Assembly: GCF_000143765.1 (NCBI RefSeq)
Contig: NZ_GL379771.1
Coordinates: forward strand, 372,001 to 436,000
DNA: 64,000 nt
Reading direction: 5' to 3'
DNA from: Sphingobacterium spiritivorum ATCC 33861
GTDB lineage: Bacteria; Bacteroidota; Bacteroidia; Sphingobacteriales; Sphingobacteriaceae
Shown: positions 1 through 7,935 of the stretch, in pieces
Layout of the letters: each line of letters starts with the position of its first letter
How positions within the stretch are numbered: the first letter of the stretch is position 1
Position numbers and translations under genes: made by a program
The notes under the pieces: model-generated
The model's input: the letters and a program-made list of their open reading frames with translations, nothing else
Databases searched by the model: none
Told to the model about the DNA's origin: nothing

Positions 1-875
1 ACGATACGAGGATATGTTTTGTATAAGTGAATGTTTTCACCGATAGTTTTCCAGATATTCTGAAATACTCCTGTAGAACCTGTAAAGTGGATACCTGCGA
101 AATCAGGATGTTTGAAAATGATATCTCCCGCATCCGGACCGGAAACAAATACAAGATTAATAACTCCGTCCGGAAGACCTGCTTCTCTGAAGATCTCCAT
201 CAATACATTTGCAGAATAGATCTGTGTATTGGAAGGCTTCCATACAACCACATTTCCCATCATAGCAACACATGAAGGCAAATTACCTGCAATAGCCGTA
301 AAGTTGAATGGAGTCAAAGCAAATACGAACCCTTCCAGAGGCCGCTGCTCAAGACGGTTCCATACACCTTTTCCGGATACAGGAGGCTGCTGAGCATAGA
401 TCTCACTCATATATTGTACATTGAAACGTAGAAAATCTACAATCTCACATGCAGAATCAATCTCTGCCTGATACGGGTTTTTAGATTGACCCAACATTGT
501 AGCTGCATTCAGCTTATAGCGGTATTTACCTGCAATCAGATCAGCAGCTTTTAAGAAAATAGCAGCACGATCTTCCCATGCCAGGTTTTCCCAATCTTTC
601 TTAGCAGCCAGAGCAGCATTGATGGCATCCGTAACATGCGTCTTGGTACCTTCACTATATTGTCCTAATACATGCTGATGATCATGCGGCGGAGTGATAT
701 TGTTTTTTTTATCCGTACGGATTTCTTTCCCTCCGATAAACATCGGGACATCTATGTGTTTTGAACGCGCTTCTTCAATAGCTGCTTTCAATAATTTACG
801 CTCATTACTTCCAACAGCGTAAGTATATACCGGTTCATTAACAGGAACAGGAACTTTGAAAAATCCTTTTAACAT
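1..875 (-). CDS. pruA: L-glutamate gamma-semialdehyde dehydrogenase (1-pyrroline-5-carboxylate dehydrogenase), 3' end cut off
   Basis: Oxidises glutamate semialdehyde (from proline via P5C) to glutamate with NAD+. About 291 N-terminal residues are present and the gene runs off the left edge. Read on the minus strand it begins MLKGFFKVPVPVNEP and holds the aldehyde dehydrogenase segments TPFNFTAIAGN and VVWKPS (nucleotide-binding region) and HFTGST near the edge. The catalytic Cys would lie outside the window. The ATG at 875-873 is the natural start because the family N-terminus begins here. It lies 74 bp downstream of msrA on the same strand with no terminator seen between them. There is no proline dehydrogenase gene in the window. 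The family call is secure. Confidence 0.93.
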   Translation of the reverse strand, partial: MLKGFFKVPVPVNEPVYTYAVGSNERKLLKAAIEEARSKHIDVPMFIGGKEIRTDKKNNITPPHDHQHVLGQYSEGTKTHVTDAINAALAAKKDWENLAWEDRAAIFLKAADLIAGKYRYKLNAATMLGQSKNPYQAEIDSACEIVDFLRFNVQYMSEIYAQQPPVSGKGVWNRLEQRPLEGFVFALTPFNFTAIAGNLPSCVAMMGNVVVWKPSNTQIYSANVLMEIFREAGLPDGVINLVFVSGPDAGDIIFKHPDFAGIHFTGSTGVFQNIWKTIGENIHLYKTYPRI

Positions 876-949
876 AAGTATTTAATTTTATTCAGTAACG
901 TACTGATTTACACTATAAAATTACAGCAAAAACTATGGACTGTCAACCT

Positions 950-1624
950 TTAAGGCATATGCTTAAGGTTAGTGGAGAAAATGTGTTTAAACTTTTCCAA
1001 TTTCGGTTTAATGACATACTGACAATAGGCTTCGTCTGGATTGTTTGCATAATAATTCTGATGATAATCTTCTGCTTTATAAAACACTTTGAAAGGTTCA
1101 ACCTGTGTAACGATCGGTTTATCATAAAGCTTTTCATCGGTCATTTTTCGGATATAGTACCGCACTTTATCCAACTGGATTTTATTATGTACAAATATCG
1201 CAGAGCGATATTGCTCTCCTACGTCATTGCCCTGACGATTGAGCTGAGTTGGATCATGTGCAAGAAAAAATCCTTGTAAAAGCTGATCATAGGACACCAT
1301 ACGGGGATTATACACCACCTGTATCACTTCTGCATGACCTGTACCTCCCAATGACACCTGAGTATACGTCGGATCTTTAACGTGTCCTCCACTAAAACCG
1401 GACAGCACCTGTTCTACACCTTTTAATTCCTTAAACTGTGCTTCGATACACCAGAAGCATCCTGCAGCAAAAGTAGCTGTATCATGTTCGCTGTTTCGGG
1501 GTTGAGAAGGAAGGTGCTCAAAAGATATTTTTTCAGTTTTAGGTGAATGACAACCTGCAAACAATGTGGTCAACAACACAATCAGCAAAATATATTTACT
1601 TACACTTTTTATCTTCATGGCCAT
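950..1624 (-). CDS. msrA: Peptide-methionine (S)-S-oxide reductase, lipoprotein form
   Basis: Reduces methionine-S-sulfoxide in oxidised proteins. The 224-residue product has a hydrophobic signal segment (about residues 10-24) ending in lipobox LFAGC, with Cys25 as the likely lipidated residue, so the enzyme probably acts in the periplasm or at the outer membrane. The catalytic motif GCFWC follows at residues 55-59 (nucleophile Cys56), then GFSGGHVKDPTY and GHAEVIQVVY, all typical of MsrA. A later Cys near YCQYV may serve as resolving Cys. No MsrB domain is fused. The start codon lies only about 10 nt beyond the T-run of the sodA terminator, so expression may depend on read-through from sodA. 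Confidence 0.95.
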   Translation of the reverse strand: MAMKIKSVSKYILLIVLLTTLFAGCHSPKTEKISFEHLPSQPRNSEHDTATFAAGCFWCIEAQFKELKGVEQVLSGFSGGHVKDPTYTQVSLGGTGHAEVIQVVYNPRMVSYDQLLQGFFLAHDPTQLNRQGNDVGEQYRSAIFVHNKIQLDKVRYYIRKMTDEKLYDKPIVTQVEPFKVFYKAEDYHQNYYANNPDEAYCQYVIKPKLEKFKHIFSTNLKHMP

Positions 1625-1633
1625 AAGTATAAA

Positions 1634-1682
1634 AAAAGCGATGGAGATCCTCCATCGCTTTACTTGAGTCGCTGTTCAGCGA
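1634..1682 (-). terminator. Rho-independent terminator of sodA, with an extra small hairpin
   Basis: Just after the sodA stop there is a short hairpin TCGCTG-TT-CAGCGA (1669-1682), then a strong stem AAAGCGATGGAG/CTCCATCGCTTT (about 1635-1661) followed on the minus strand by seven T residues. It ends about 10 nt before the msrA start codon. Confidence 0.85.
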
Positions 1683-1684
1683 AA

Positions 1685-2296
1685 TTATTTTTTAGCTGCA
1701 GCGTATCTTTCAGCGACAGCATCCCAATTAATCACATTGAAAATTGCTTCCAGATAGGCCGGGCGTTTGTTTTGATATTTTAAGTAGTAAGCATGTTCCC
1801 ACACATCTATACCCAATACCGGAGTTCCTTTTACTTCAGCAACATCCATTAAAGGGTTATCCTGATTTGGTGTAGAAGTAACTGCTAATTTGCCATCGGC
1901 ACCTACGATCAACCATGACCAACCGGAACCGAAACGTCCTGCACCTGCTTCCTGAAGTTTTTTCTTTAATTCATCAAATGAACCAAATGCCTCATCGATT
2001 GCAGCAGCAAGCTCGCCTGTAGGCTGGCCACCTGCATTTGCACCTAACACGCTCCAAAACAAACCGTGGTTAAAGTGACCACCACCATTGTTACGCACTG
2101 CAGGGCTATATTTAGAAACATTTTTTACAATTTCTTCTAATGATAAATTCTCAGCATCTGTTCCTGCAATAGCTTTGTTCAAATTGTCAACATACGCCTG
2201 ATGGTGTCTGTCATGGTGTATTTCCATGGTTTCCTTGTCAATATGTGGTTCTAATGCGTCCGATGCGTATGGTAACGCTTCTAATTGAAATGCCAT
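1685..2296 (-). CDS. sodA: Superoxide dismutase, Mn/Fe family (Mn or cambialistic type)
   Basis: Dismutates superoxide to hydrogen peroxide and oxygen in the cytoplasm; no signal peptide is present. The 203 residues cover the whole family. Predicted metal ligands are His27 (EIHHDRHH), His77 (GHFNHGLFW), Asp164 and His168 (DVWEHAYY). Gln145 in TPNQDNPLM is the second-shell glutamine typical of Mn or cambialistic enzymes, whereas Fe enzymes usually carry it in the N-terminal half. Metal use cannot be settled from sequence alone. It is followed by a strong terminator and then msrA, another oxidative-stress gene. Confidence 0.96.
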   Translation of the reverse strand: MAFQLEALPYASDALEPHIDKETMEIHHDRHHQAYVDNLNKAIAGTDAENLSLEEIVKNVSKYSPAVRNNGGGHFNHGLFWSVLGANAGGQPTGELAAAIDEAFGSFDELKKKLQEAGAGRFGSGWSWLIVGADGKLAVTSTPNQDNPLMDVAEVKGTPVLGIDVWEHAYYLKYQNKRPAYLEAIFNVINWDAVAERYAAAKK

Positions 2297-2332
2297 AATA
2301 TTTATAAATTTAATAGTTTAATACTTTACTTG

Positions 2333-2349
2333 ATTTGTATACAAATATA
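2333..2349 (-). promoter_or_regulatory. Putative sodA -7 element overlapping a 14-bp perfect palindrome
   Basis: On the minus strand TATATTTG (2349-2342) fits the Bacteroidota -7 consensus TAnnTTTG. It overlaps the perfect palindrome ATTTGTATACAAAT (2333-2346), placed where a repressor could block RNA polymerase. No convincing -33 TTTG lies at the right distance, so the promoter call is tentative. Confidence 0.4.
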
Positions 2350-2400
2350 ACGTTTAGATTGAGGATATGTTTTGATTACTGACAAGAAATGAGATTTGTA

Positions 2401-2865
2401 TTATCTTTTCTGACGAAAAAATGATGTAATCAATTCTGCACATTCTTCCTGCAGTACGCCGGATATAATTTCCGTCTTCGGATGGAATAATTTACCATAT
2501 CTGGAAGCGCCCCTTTTTTCATCAGGAGCTCCGTAAACAATGCGTGACACCTGCGTCCAGTAGGATGCACCTGCACACATCACACAGGGTTCTACAGTGA
2601 CATATAAGGTGCAATCTTTCAGATATTTACCACCCAGATAACTGGATGCTGCTGTGAAAGCCTGCATTTCGGCATGCGCAGTCACATCATTAAGACGTTC
2701 TGTCAGATTATATCCCTTCCCTATAATCTTTCCCTGACTAACAATGACTGCACCTATCGGGACTTCATCTTCTTCATACGCTTTCTTTGCCAGAGTCAAA
2801 GCAGCCTTCATATAAAACTCATCAGGATCAATGTTACTGCTCTCTTCAAAATTAATATATCTCAT
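2401..2865 (-). CDS. tadA: tRNA-specific adenosine deaminase / nucleoside deaminase (TadA-like)
   Basis: Cytidine/deoxycytidylate deaminase-fold enzyme, most likely converting adenosine 34 to inosine in tRNA-Arg. Starting at MRYINFEESS (154 residues) it shows the zinc and catalytic motif HAE (His64, Glu66) and PCVMC (Cys94, Cys97). I chose this start because the longer frame (from 2913) would overlap the end of csaA and add 16 non-conserved residues; the chosen start leaves 10 bp after csaA. A guanine or cytosine deaminase role cannot be fully excluded, but length and the VEPCVMCAGA context favour TadA. Probably co-transcribed with csaA. Confidence 0.85.
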   Translation of the reverse strand: MRYINFEESSNIDPDEFYMKAALTLAKKAYEEDEVPIGAVIVSQGKIIGKGYNLTERLNDVTAHAEMQAFTAASSYLGGKYLKDCTLYVTVEPCVMCAGASYWTQVSRIVYGAPDEKRGASRYGKLFHPKTEIISGVLQEECAELITSFFRQKR

Positions 2866-2875
2866 ATCTGATTTA

Positions 2876-3214
2876 CTAACACAACCTCGATCCGTTAGGC
2901 AACGGACGCTCAACAGCAGTCAATACTATATCTCCATTCTCATCTGCAAATCCTGTTACCAGACACTCCGACATAAAATTAGCGATTTGCTTCTTCGGAA
3001 AATTGATCACCGCCACGACTTGCCTGCCGATCAGACTCTCCTTAGTATAATGTACTGTAATCTGTGCACTGGATTTACGAATACCGATCTCTTCTCCAAA
3101 ATCTACGACCAATTGATAAGCCGGTTTTTTGGCTTTCGGAAAATCCACAGCTTCGAGAATTGTTCCTACTCTTAAATCAACTTTTTCAAAGTCTGCCCAA
3201 CTAATCTCTTCCAT
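2876..3214 (-). CDS. csaA: CsaA-like tRNA-binding domain protein
   Basis: A 112-residue protein made of a single OB-fold tRNA-binding domain. The start WADFEKVDLRVGTILEAVDFPKA and the segment QVVAVINFPKKQIANFMSECLV match the CsaA family, described as an export-related chaperone that also binds tRNA. The exact cellular role in Bacteroidota is not established. It lies 2 bp after the CsbD-like gene and 10 bp before tadA, so these three genes look like an operon. Confidence 0.85.
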   Translation of the reverse strand: MEEISWADFEKVDLRVGTILEAVDFPKAKKPAYQLVVDFGEEIGIRKSSAQITVHYTKESLIGRQVVAVINFPKKQIANFMSECLVTGFADENGDIVLTAVERPLPNGSRLC

Positions 3215-3216
3215 AC

Positions 3217-3432
3217 TTACAAACGATTACTCGTTAAGTCTTCCAGCTCTTTTCCCAATGTAAACAGTATATAATCCGTATTTCGACGTATACGCTTAGC
3301 CAGTCGCTGTACTAACTCCTCCTCCTGTCCTTCTCTGTACAGAAGATCTTCCTGCGTCAAACTATTATATTTTCTTTTTAACTTTACCTTTAGGATTTCC
3401 CAATCGGAATCACTTATTTTGATAGCTGCCAT
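3217..3432 (-). CDS. Small CsbD-like protein
   Basis: A 71-residue, highly charged and probably helical cytoplasmic protein. The pattern W-x3-K-x-KLKRKYNSLTQEDL followed by REGQEEELVQRLAKR resembles the CsbD/YjbJ stress-protein fold (W..lK.k...LT.eDl....G..eeLv..L). Similarity is by eye and partial, so the family call is tentative. It is first in the minus-strand run with csaA and tadA and is divergent from the outer-membrane protein gene; the 71-bp spacer must hold promoters for both. Confidence 0.6.
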   Translation of the reverse strand: MAAIKISDSDWEILKVKLKRKYNSLTQEDLLYREGQEEELVQRLAKRIRRNTDYILFTLGKELEDLTSNRL

Positions 3433-3503
3433 TTTTGGTTTAAAATTTGTACGTAGATTGAAAAGTAATAAAAATTAAAATTATAACAAAAAATACATTT
3501 TTT

Positions 3504-4091
3504 ATGAAAAAGTTTATACTCAGTTTAGTTGCCTCTATGATGTTAGTCGTTTCAGCAAATGCTCAGCTGATCCCAAGTTTAAAGTTCGGGGTTAAGGGAG
3601 CGCTGAATTTCTCCAGTCTGAAATCTGAAGGCAAGTGGCTTAATTCGGATACAAAAACAGGTTATCAGGCAGGTTTGTGGGCCAGAGTTGGTGCCGCAGG
3701 ATTTCATGTTCAGCCGGAGGCTTATTTCACCGGAAAGAAAATAAAAGGTGAATACCAGACAGAAAATGGTTCTACAGAAAACGGAACTTTTGATCTGACT
3801 ACCATTGATGTACCTGTATTGTTAGGTACACGTGTCGGATTAGGTCCTATCGGCGTAAGATTCCAGGCAGGCCCTGTTTTCGCATTCAAAGTAAGTGAAG
3901 GCGGATCATTGAGTAAATACACTGACTTTGCGAATTACAAAAAAGCATCAACAGGTATTATCGGTGGTATAGGTGCTGATATAAGTAAGTTCACTGTAGA
4001 CCTTCGTTACGAACATGGATTGTCCAGTCTTAGTGACAACAAAGACAAGATCAAAATGTGGTCAATTGGTGTAGGATACAATTTCTTATAG
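3504..4091 (+). CDS. Outer-membrane beta-barrel protein (PorT / OMP_b-brl_2 type)
   Basis: A 195-residue protein with a classic Sec signal peptide (residues 1-20, cut after SANA), followed by alternating hydrophobic/polar strands. FGVKGALNFSSL at the start of the mature chain and the closing MWSIGVGYNFL are hallmarks of Bacteroidota outer-membrane beta-barrel proteins. The small size suggests an eight-stranded barrel. Substrate and role are unknown. It stands alone, with a strong terminator 35 bp after its stop. Confidence 0.8.
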   Translation: MKKFILSLVASMMLVVSANAQLIPSLKFGVKGALNFSSLKSEGKWLNSDTKTGYQAGLWARVGAAGFHVQPEAYFTGKKIKGEYQTENGSTENGTFDLTTIDVPVLLGTRVGLGPIGVRFQAGPVFAFKVSEGGSLSKYTDFANYKKASTGIIGGIGADISKFTVDLRYEHGLSSLSDNKDKIKMWSIGVGYNFL

Positions 4092-4126
4092 AAAAAACAA
4101 AGGTCTTAGTACCTCAAAAACGATAA

Positions 4127-4154
4127 TAAAAGCCCGGAAAACCGGGCTTTTATT
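4127..4154 (+). terminator. Rho-independent terminator after the outer-membrane protein gene
   Basis: Stem AAAAGCCCGG / CCGGGCTTTT with loop AAAA, followed by an AT-rich tail. It is symmetrical enough to work on both strands. It separates the beta-barrel gene from the sdh operon. Confidence 0.85.
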
Positions 4155-4215
4155 ATTTACAAACTTAGAACAATTCTAAATTAGTACTTTTTACGTTCTT
4201 GCTTACATTTTTATG

Positions 4216-4237
4216 ACGCAAATAGATAGTTTTGCGT
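4216..4237 (+). promoter_or_regulatory. Putative sdhC promoter -7 box inside an inverted repeat
   Basis: TAGTTTTG at 4227-4234 fits the Bacteroidota -7 consensus, 25 bp before the sdhC start codon. It lies inside the inverted repeat ACGCAAA-N8-TTTGCGT (4216-4222 and 4231-4237), a plausible operator. No clear -33 TTTG is present. Confidence 0.4.
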
Positions 4238-4259
4238 ATTAAATCAAAATACAAGGACA

Positions 4260-5033
4260 ATGAGTAAATCAAAGCCAGTTTTAAGTTCTTCGTTGGGGAA
4301 GAAACTGATCATGAGCTTAACAGGACTTTTCCTATGTACGTTTTTGATCGTCCATTTGATCGGAAACCTACAACTGTTTAAGAGTGATGAAGGTCTTGCG
4401 TTTAACCAATACGCATACACCATGACCCATTTTGCACCTATTAAAGTAGTTTCTTATTTACTTTATGCTTCTATCATTATCCATGCTATTTATGCATTGG
4501 TACTGACGTTGAAAAATAAAGCAGCCCGCCCGATTGGATACGCAAAGTACGATGGAGCAGCTAACAGTGCGTGGAATTCCAGAAACATGGGAATTTTAGG
4601 AACAGTATTATTGGTATTTATCGCTACGCACATGGCAAACTTCTGGTGGAAATATCACAATGATCAGACTCCTTATATAGAATATAAAACAGATCTGGCC
4701 ACCAATGTGACCACCTCAAAAGAACTAAGTCAGTCTGAATTCACTGATTTCCGTATAGAAGTCAAAGATGGCGTACAGACTATACAGGCACGTGACCTGT
4801 ACAAACAGGTAGATTATGCTTTCCAAAATGTATGGTTAGTATTATTATATGTAGTAGCAATGGCCGCATTGTCTTTTCACCTGATACATGGTTTCCAATC
4901 GGCTTTTCAGACCGTTGGATTCAATCACAGAAAATATATTCCGATTGTTAGATTTTTAGGTATTTGGGTATTTGGTGTACTTATCCCTATTGGATTCGCA
5001 GCCATGCCTTTATATTTTTTCTTTGCTAAATAA
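4260..5033 (+). CDS. sdhC: Succinate dehydrogenase cytochrome b subunit
   Basis: Membrane anchor of complex II. The 257-residue protein has five predicted membrane segments with histidines placed as haem ligands (IVHLIGNLQLF, IIHAIYAL, ATHMANFWW, FHLIHGFQSAF), as in the di-haem b558 family of Bacteroidota and Epsilonproteobacteria that needs only one anchor subunit. It passes electrons between the SdhA/B domain and the quinone pool. It is followed 54 bp later by sdhA and then sdhB, the usual Bacteroidota order. Whether the complex also works as a fumarate reductase cannot be decided from sequence. Confidence 0.95.
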   Translation: MSKSKPVLSSSLGKKLIMSLTGLFLCTFLIVHLIGNLQLFKSDEGLAFNQYAYTMTHFAPIKVVSYLLYASIIIHAIYALVLTLKNKAARPIGYAKYDGAANSAWNSRNMGILGTVLLVFIATHMANFWWKYHNDQTPYIEYKTDLATNVTTSKELSQSEFTDFRIEVKDGVQTIQARDLYKQVDYAFQNVWLVLLYVVAMAALSFHLIHGFQSAFQTVGFNHRKYIPIVRFLGIWVFGVLIPIGFAAMPLYFFFAK

Positions 5034-5087
5034 ACTATTTTAAGATAAGAGCGAAAGCAAACATCTATCAAAATAAAATAAAGAGAT

Positions 5088-7019
5088 ATGTTAGATTCAA
5101 AAGTACCAGCGGGTCCTTTAGCCCAAAAATGGTCAAATCATAAATTCAATCTTAAGTTAGTTAACCCTGCTAACAAACGTAAATTCACGATTATCGTTGT
5201 TGGTACAGGATTAGCAGGAGCTTCTGCTGCTGCTTCATTAGCTGAGTTGGGATATAACGTAAAAGCATTCTGCTATCAGGATTCTCCACGTCGTGCACAC
5301 TCTATCGCAGCACAGGGAGGTATCAACGCAGCAAAAAATTATCAAAACGATGGTGACTCTGTTTACCGTCTGTTCTACGATACAATCAAAGGTGGTGACT
5401 ACCGTGCACGTGAGGCAAACGTATACCGCCTCGCTGAAGTTTCAGTAAATATTATCGACCAATGTGTGGCTCAGGGAGTTCCATTTGCCCGTGAATACGG
5501 AGGTTTGTTAGACAATCGTTCATTTGGTGGCGCGCAGGTATCCCGTACCTTCTATGCACGCGGTCAGACCGGACAACAATTATTATTAGGTGCTTATTCT
5601 GCATTAAACCGTCAGATCAAAAAGGGCAAAGTTGAAATGTTCAACCGTCATGAGATGCTGGATGTAGTAAAAGTGGATGGTCATGCTAAAGGTATTATCA
5701 CCCGTGATCTGGTAACAGGAGCTATTGAGTCTCATGCAGGACACGCTGTATTATTGTGTACAGGAGGTTACGGTAACGTATTCTTCTTGTCTACAAATGC
5801 TATGGGTTGTAATGTAACTGCAGCATGGAGAGCACACAAACGTGGCGCATACTTCGCTAACCCTTGTTACACACAGATTCACCCTACATGTATTCCTGTA
5901 ACCGGAGATCATCAGTCTAAACTGACATTAATGTCGGAGTCACTGCGTAATGATGGCCGTGTATGGGTACCTAAAACTCAGGAATTATCGGCTAAACTTC
6001 GTAACGGAGAATTAAAAGCAGCTGACATTAAGGAAGAGGACAGAGATTACTTCCTGGAAAGAAAATACCCTTCATTCGGTAACCTTGTTCCTCGTGACGT
6101 TGCATCCCGTAATGCTAAAGAAGCGGTAGATGATGGTCGTGGTGTTGGTAAATCCGGAGTAGCAGTATTCCTTGATTTTGCGGATGCGATCAAACGTCTT
6201 GGTGAAGACACTGTACGTGCCAAATATGGAAACTTATTTGACATGTACTATCAGATCACTGATGAGAATCCATATAAACAGCCAATGCGTATCTACCCTG
6301 CTGTTCACTATACAATGGGTGGTATATGGGTAGATTATAACCTGATGACCACTATCCCGGGATTGTATGCATTAGGAGAATGTAATTTCTCTGATCACGG
6401 AGCAAACAGATTAGGGGCATCTGCATTAATGCAGGGTCTTGCTGATGGTTACTTTGTAATTCCTTATACTGTGGGTGATTACCTTTCAGGATTAGGTTTT
6501 GCACCGGTAGACAACAAGCGTCCGGAATTTGAGCAAGCCAGACAAGAGGTGGAAGCTAAAACCAAACAGTTGCTTTCGCTGAAAGGAACAAAAACTGTAG
6601 ATGACATCCACAAAGAACTGGGTAAAATCATGTGGGAATACTGTGGTATGGCTCGTACAGCAGAAGGACTGACAAAAGCAAAAGGATTGATCCAGGAGCT
6701 TAAAAAAGAATTCTGGTCTAATGTTACTGTACTGGGAGAGAATGAAGAGCTGAACCTGTCTCTAGAAAAAGCCGGCCGTGTTGCTGACTTTATAGAACTG
6801 GGTGAACTGATGGTAGACGATGCTTTCAACCGCTCAGAATCATGTGGAGGTCACTTCCGTCTGGAAAGTCAGACTGAAGAAGGTGAAGCGAAACGTAATG
6901 ATGAAGAATTCACTTATGTTTCTGCCTGGGAATTCAAAGGCGAAAACCAGCCAGAGGTTCTTCACAAAGAAGAGTTAATTTTCGAGAATGTTAAATTAAC
7001 ACAAAGAAGTTATAAATAG
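5088..7019 (+). CDS. sdhA: Succinate dehydrogenase flavoprotein subunit
   Basis: Catalytic subunit oxidising succinate to fumarate at the membrane. The 643 residues start with a Rossmann FAD-binding segment ([19 protein letters not shown], about residues 38-56). His71 in [13 protein letters not shown] is the expected site of covalent FAD attachment. Substrate-loop motifs include [21 protein letters not shown] and [14 protein letters not shown], and a typical C-terminal region follows. Length fits the Bacteroidota SdhA/FrdA group. It sits in the sdhCAB operon; the 53-bp gap to sdhB holds a stem-loop. Confidence 0.97.
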   Translation: MLDSKVPAGPLAQKWSNHKFNLKLVNPANKRKFTIIVVGTGLAGASAAASLAELGYNVKAFCYQDSPRRAHSIAAQGGINAAKNYQNDGDSVYRLFYDTIKGGDYRAREANVYRLAEVSVNIIDQCVAQGVPFAREYGGLLDNRSFGGAQVSRTFYARGQTGQQLLLGAYSALNRQIKKGKVEMFNRHEMLDVVKVDGHAKGIITRDLVTGAIESHAGHAVLLCTGGYGNVFFLSTNAMGCNVTAAWRAHKRGAYFANPCYTQIHPTCIPVTGDHQSKLTLMSESLRNDGRVWVPKTQELSAKLRNGELKAADIKEEDRDYFLERKYPSFGNLVPRDVASRNAKEAVDDGRGVGKSGVAVFLDFADAIKRLGEDTVRAKYGNLFDMYYQITDENPYKQPMRIYPAVHYTMGGIWVDYNLMTTIPGLYALGECNFSDHGANRLGASALMQGLADGYFVIPYTVGDYLSGLGFAPVDNKRPEFEQARQEVEAKTKQLLSLKGTKTVDDIHKELGKIMWEYCGMARTAEGLTKAKGLIQELKKEFWSNVTVLGENEELNLSLEKAGRVADFIELGELMVDDAFNRSESCGGHFRLESQTEEGEAKRNDEEFTYVSAWEFKGENQPEVLHKEELIFENVKLTQRSYK

Positions 7020-7025
7020 TAGATA

Positions 7026-7050
7026 TAGCGGACGGCACAACCGTTCGCTA
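7026..7050 (+). other. Stem-loop between sdhA and sdhB
   Basis: TAGCGGACGG / CCGTTCGCTA with loop CACAA; a 10-bp stem with one G-U pair. There is no T-run after it, so it is more likely an mRNA-stability or processing element inside the operon than a terminator. Confidence 0.55.
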
Positions 7051-7072
7051 TTCATTACTTAAAAATATTGTC

Positions 7073-7846
7073 ATGAGTGCACATATGAATTTAACGCTGA
7101 AGGTATGGCGTCAGAAAAATGATAAACAAAAAGGTCAGTTCGTAACCTATCAGGCAAATAATATCGCTGACGATATGTCTTTCTTGGAAATGCTTGACAT
7201 TGTTAACGAAGAATTAACCCGTAAAGGTGAAGATCCTATTTATTTTGACCATGACTGTCGCGAAGGAATTTGCGGAATGTGTTCATTGGTTATTAATGGT
7301 CGGCCTCACGGTCCTAAACAAGGGACAACAACTTGTCAATTGCACATGCGTAGTTTCCATGACGGACAAACAATCGTCATCGAACCATGGCGTGCAGCTG
7401 CATTCCCTGTATTGAAAGATCTTGCAGTAGACCGGACTGCATTTGACCGTATCCAGCAAGCCGGAGGATATGTAAATGTCAATACCGGAGGTGTACCGGA
7501 TGCGAATGCAATCCTTATTCCTAAAAGAATTGCGGATGAAGCATTTGAGTCTGCAACCTGTATCGGATGCGGAGCTTGTGTTGCTGCCTGTAAAAATGCA
7601 TCAGCAATGCTTTTCGTTTCTGCAAAAGTTTCTCAGTTTGCATTGTTACCACAAGGTCAGACAGAACGTTATGAACGCGCTCAGGCTATGGTAGATCAAA
7701 TGGATGCTGAAGGATTCGGTAACTGTACCAACACAGGAGCTTGTGAAGCAGAATGTCCTGTAGGTATCAAACTGACAAATATCGCACGATTAAATCGTGA
7801 GTATTTAACAGCAAAATTATTCAGAGAAGAAGATATTCACAACTAG
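7073..7846 (+). CDS. sdhB: Succinate dehydrogenase iron-sulfur subunit
   Basis: Carries electrons from FAD in SdhA to the quinone site. The 257 residues contain the [2Fe-2S] ligands Cys62, Cys67, Cys70 and Cys88. The second domain has Cys163, Cys166 and Cys169 for the [4Fe-4S] cluster with Cys173 following, and Cys218, Cys224 and Cys228 in [15 protein letters not shown]; together these supply the [4Fe-4S] and [3Fe-4S] clusters. It is the last gene of sdhCAB and is followed by a strong terminator. [10 protein letters not shown] gives two possible starts four codons apart; the first is used. Confidence 0.96.
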   Translation: MSAHMNLTLKVWRQKNDKQKGQFVTYQANNIADDMSFLEMLDIVNEELTRKGEDPIYFDHDCREGICGMCSLVINGRPHGPKQGTTTCQLHMRSFHDGQTIVIEPWRAAAFPVLKDLAVDRTAFDRIQQAGGYVNVNTGGVPDANAILIPKRIADEAFESATCIGCGACVAACKNASAMLFVSAKVSQFALLPQGQTERYERAQAMVDQMDAEGFGNCTNTGACEAECPVGIKLTNIARLNREYLTAKLFREEDIHN

Positions 7847-7870
7847 AATTCCTTTTCAGATAAAATACAC

Positions 7871-7907
7871 AAGTCCTCACATAAAAGTATGTGGGGACTT
7901 TTTTTTA
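7871..7907 (+). terminator. Rho-independent terminator of the sdhCAB operon
   Basis: Stem AAGTCCTCACAT / ATGTGGGGACTT with a short loop, followed by a T-run (7899-7907). A GTG in its right arm opens the longest version of the next reading frame, which is why that start was rejected. Confidence 0.9.
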
Positions 7908-7935
7908 TATTTACTTACGTAAATCTTTTATAGCT

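Noticed and set aside
876..949. Possible pruA promoter with TAGTTTTTG
   Set aside because: It has one base too many compared with TAnnTTTG and no well-placed -33 element.
2866..2913. Longer N-terminus for TadA
   Set aside because: It overlaps csaA and adds residues not typical of the family.
7891..7935. Longer start (GTG 7891) for the sensor kinase
   Set aside because: The codon lies inside the right arm of the sdhB terminator, so mRNA for that start would rarely exist; GTG 7936 is more likely.
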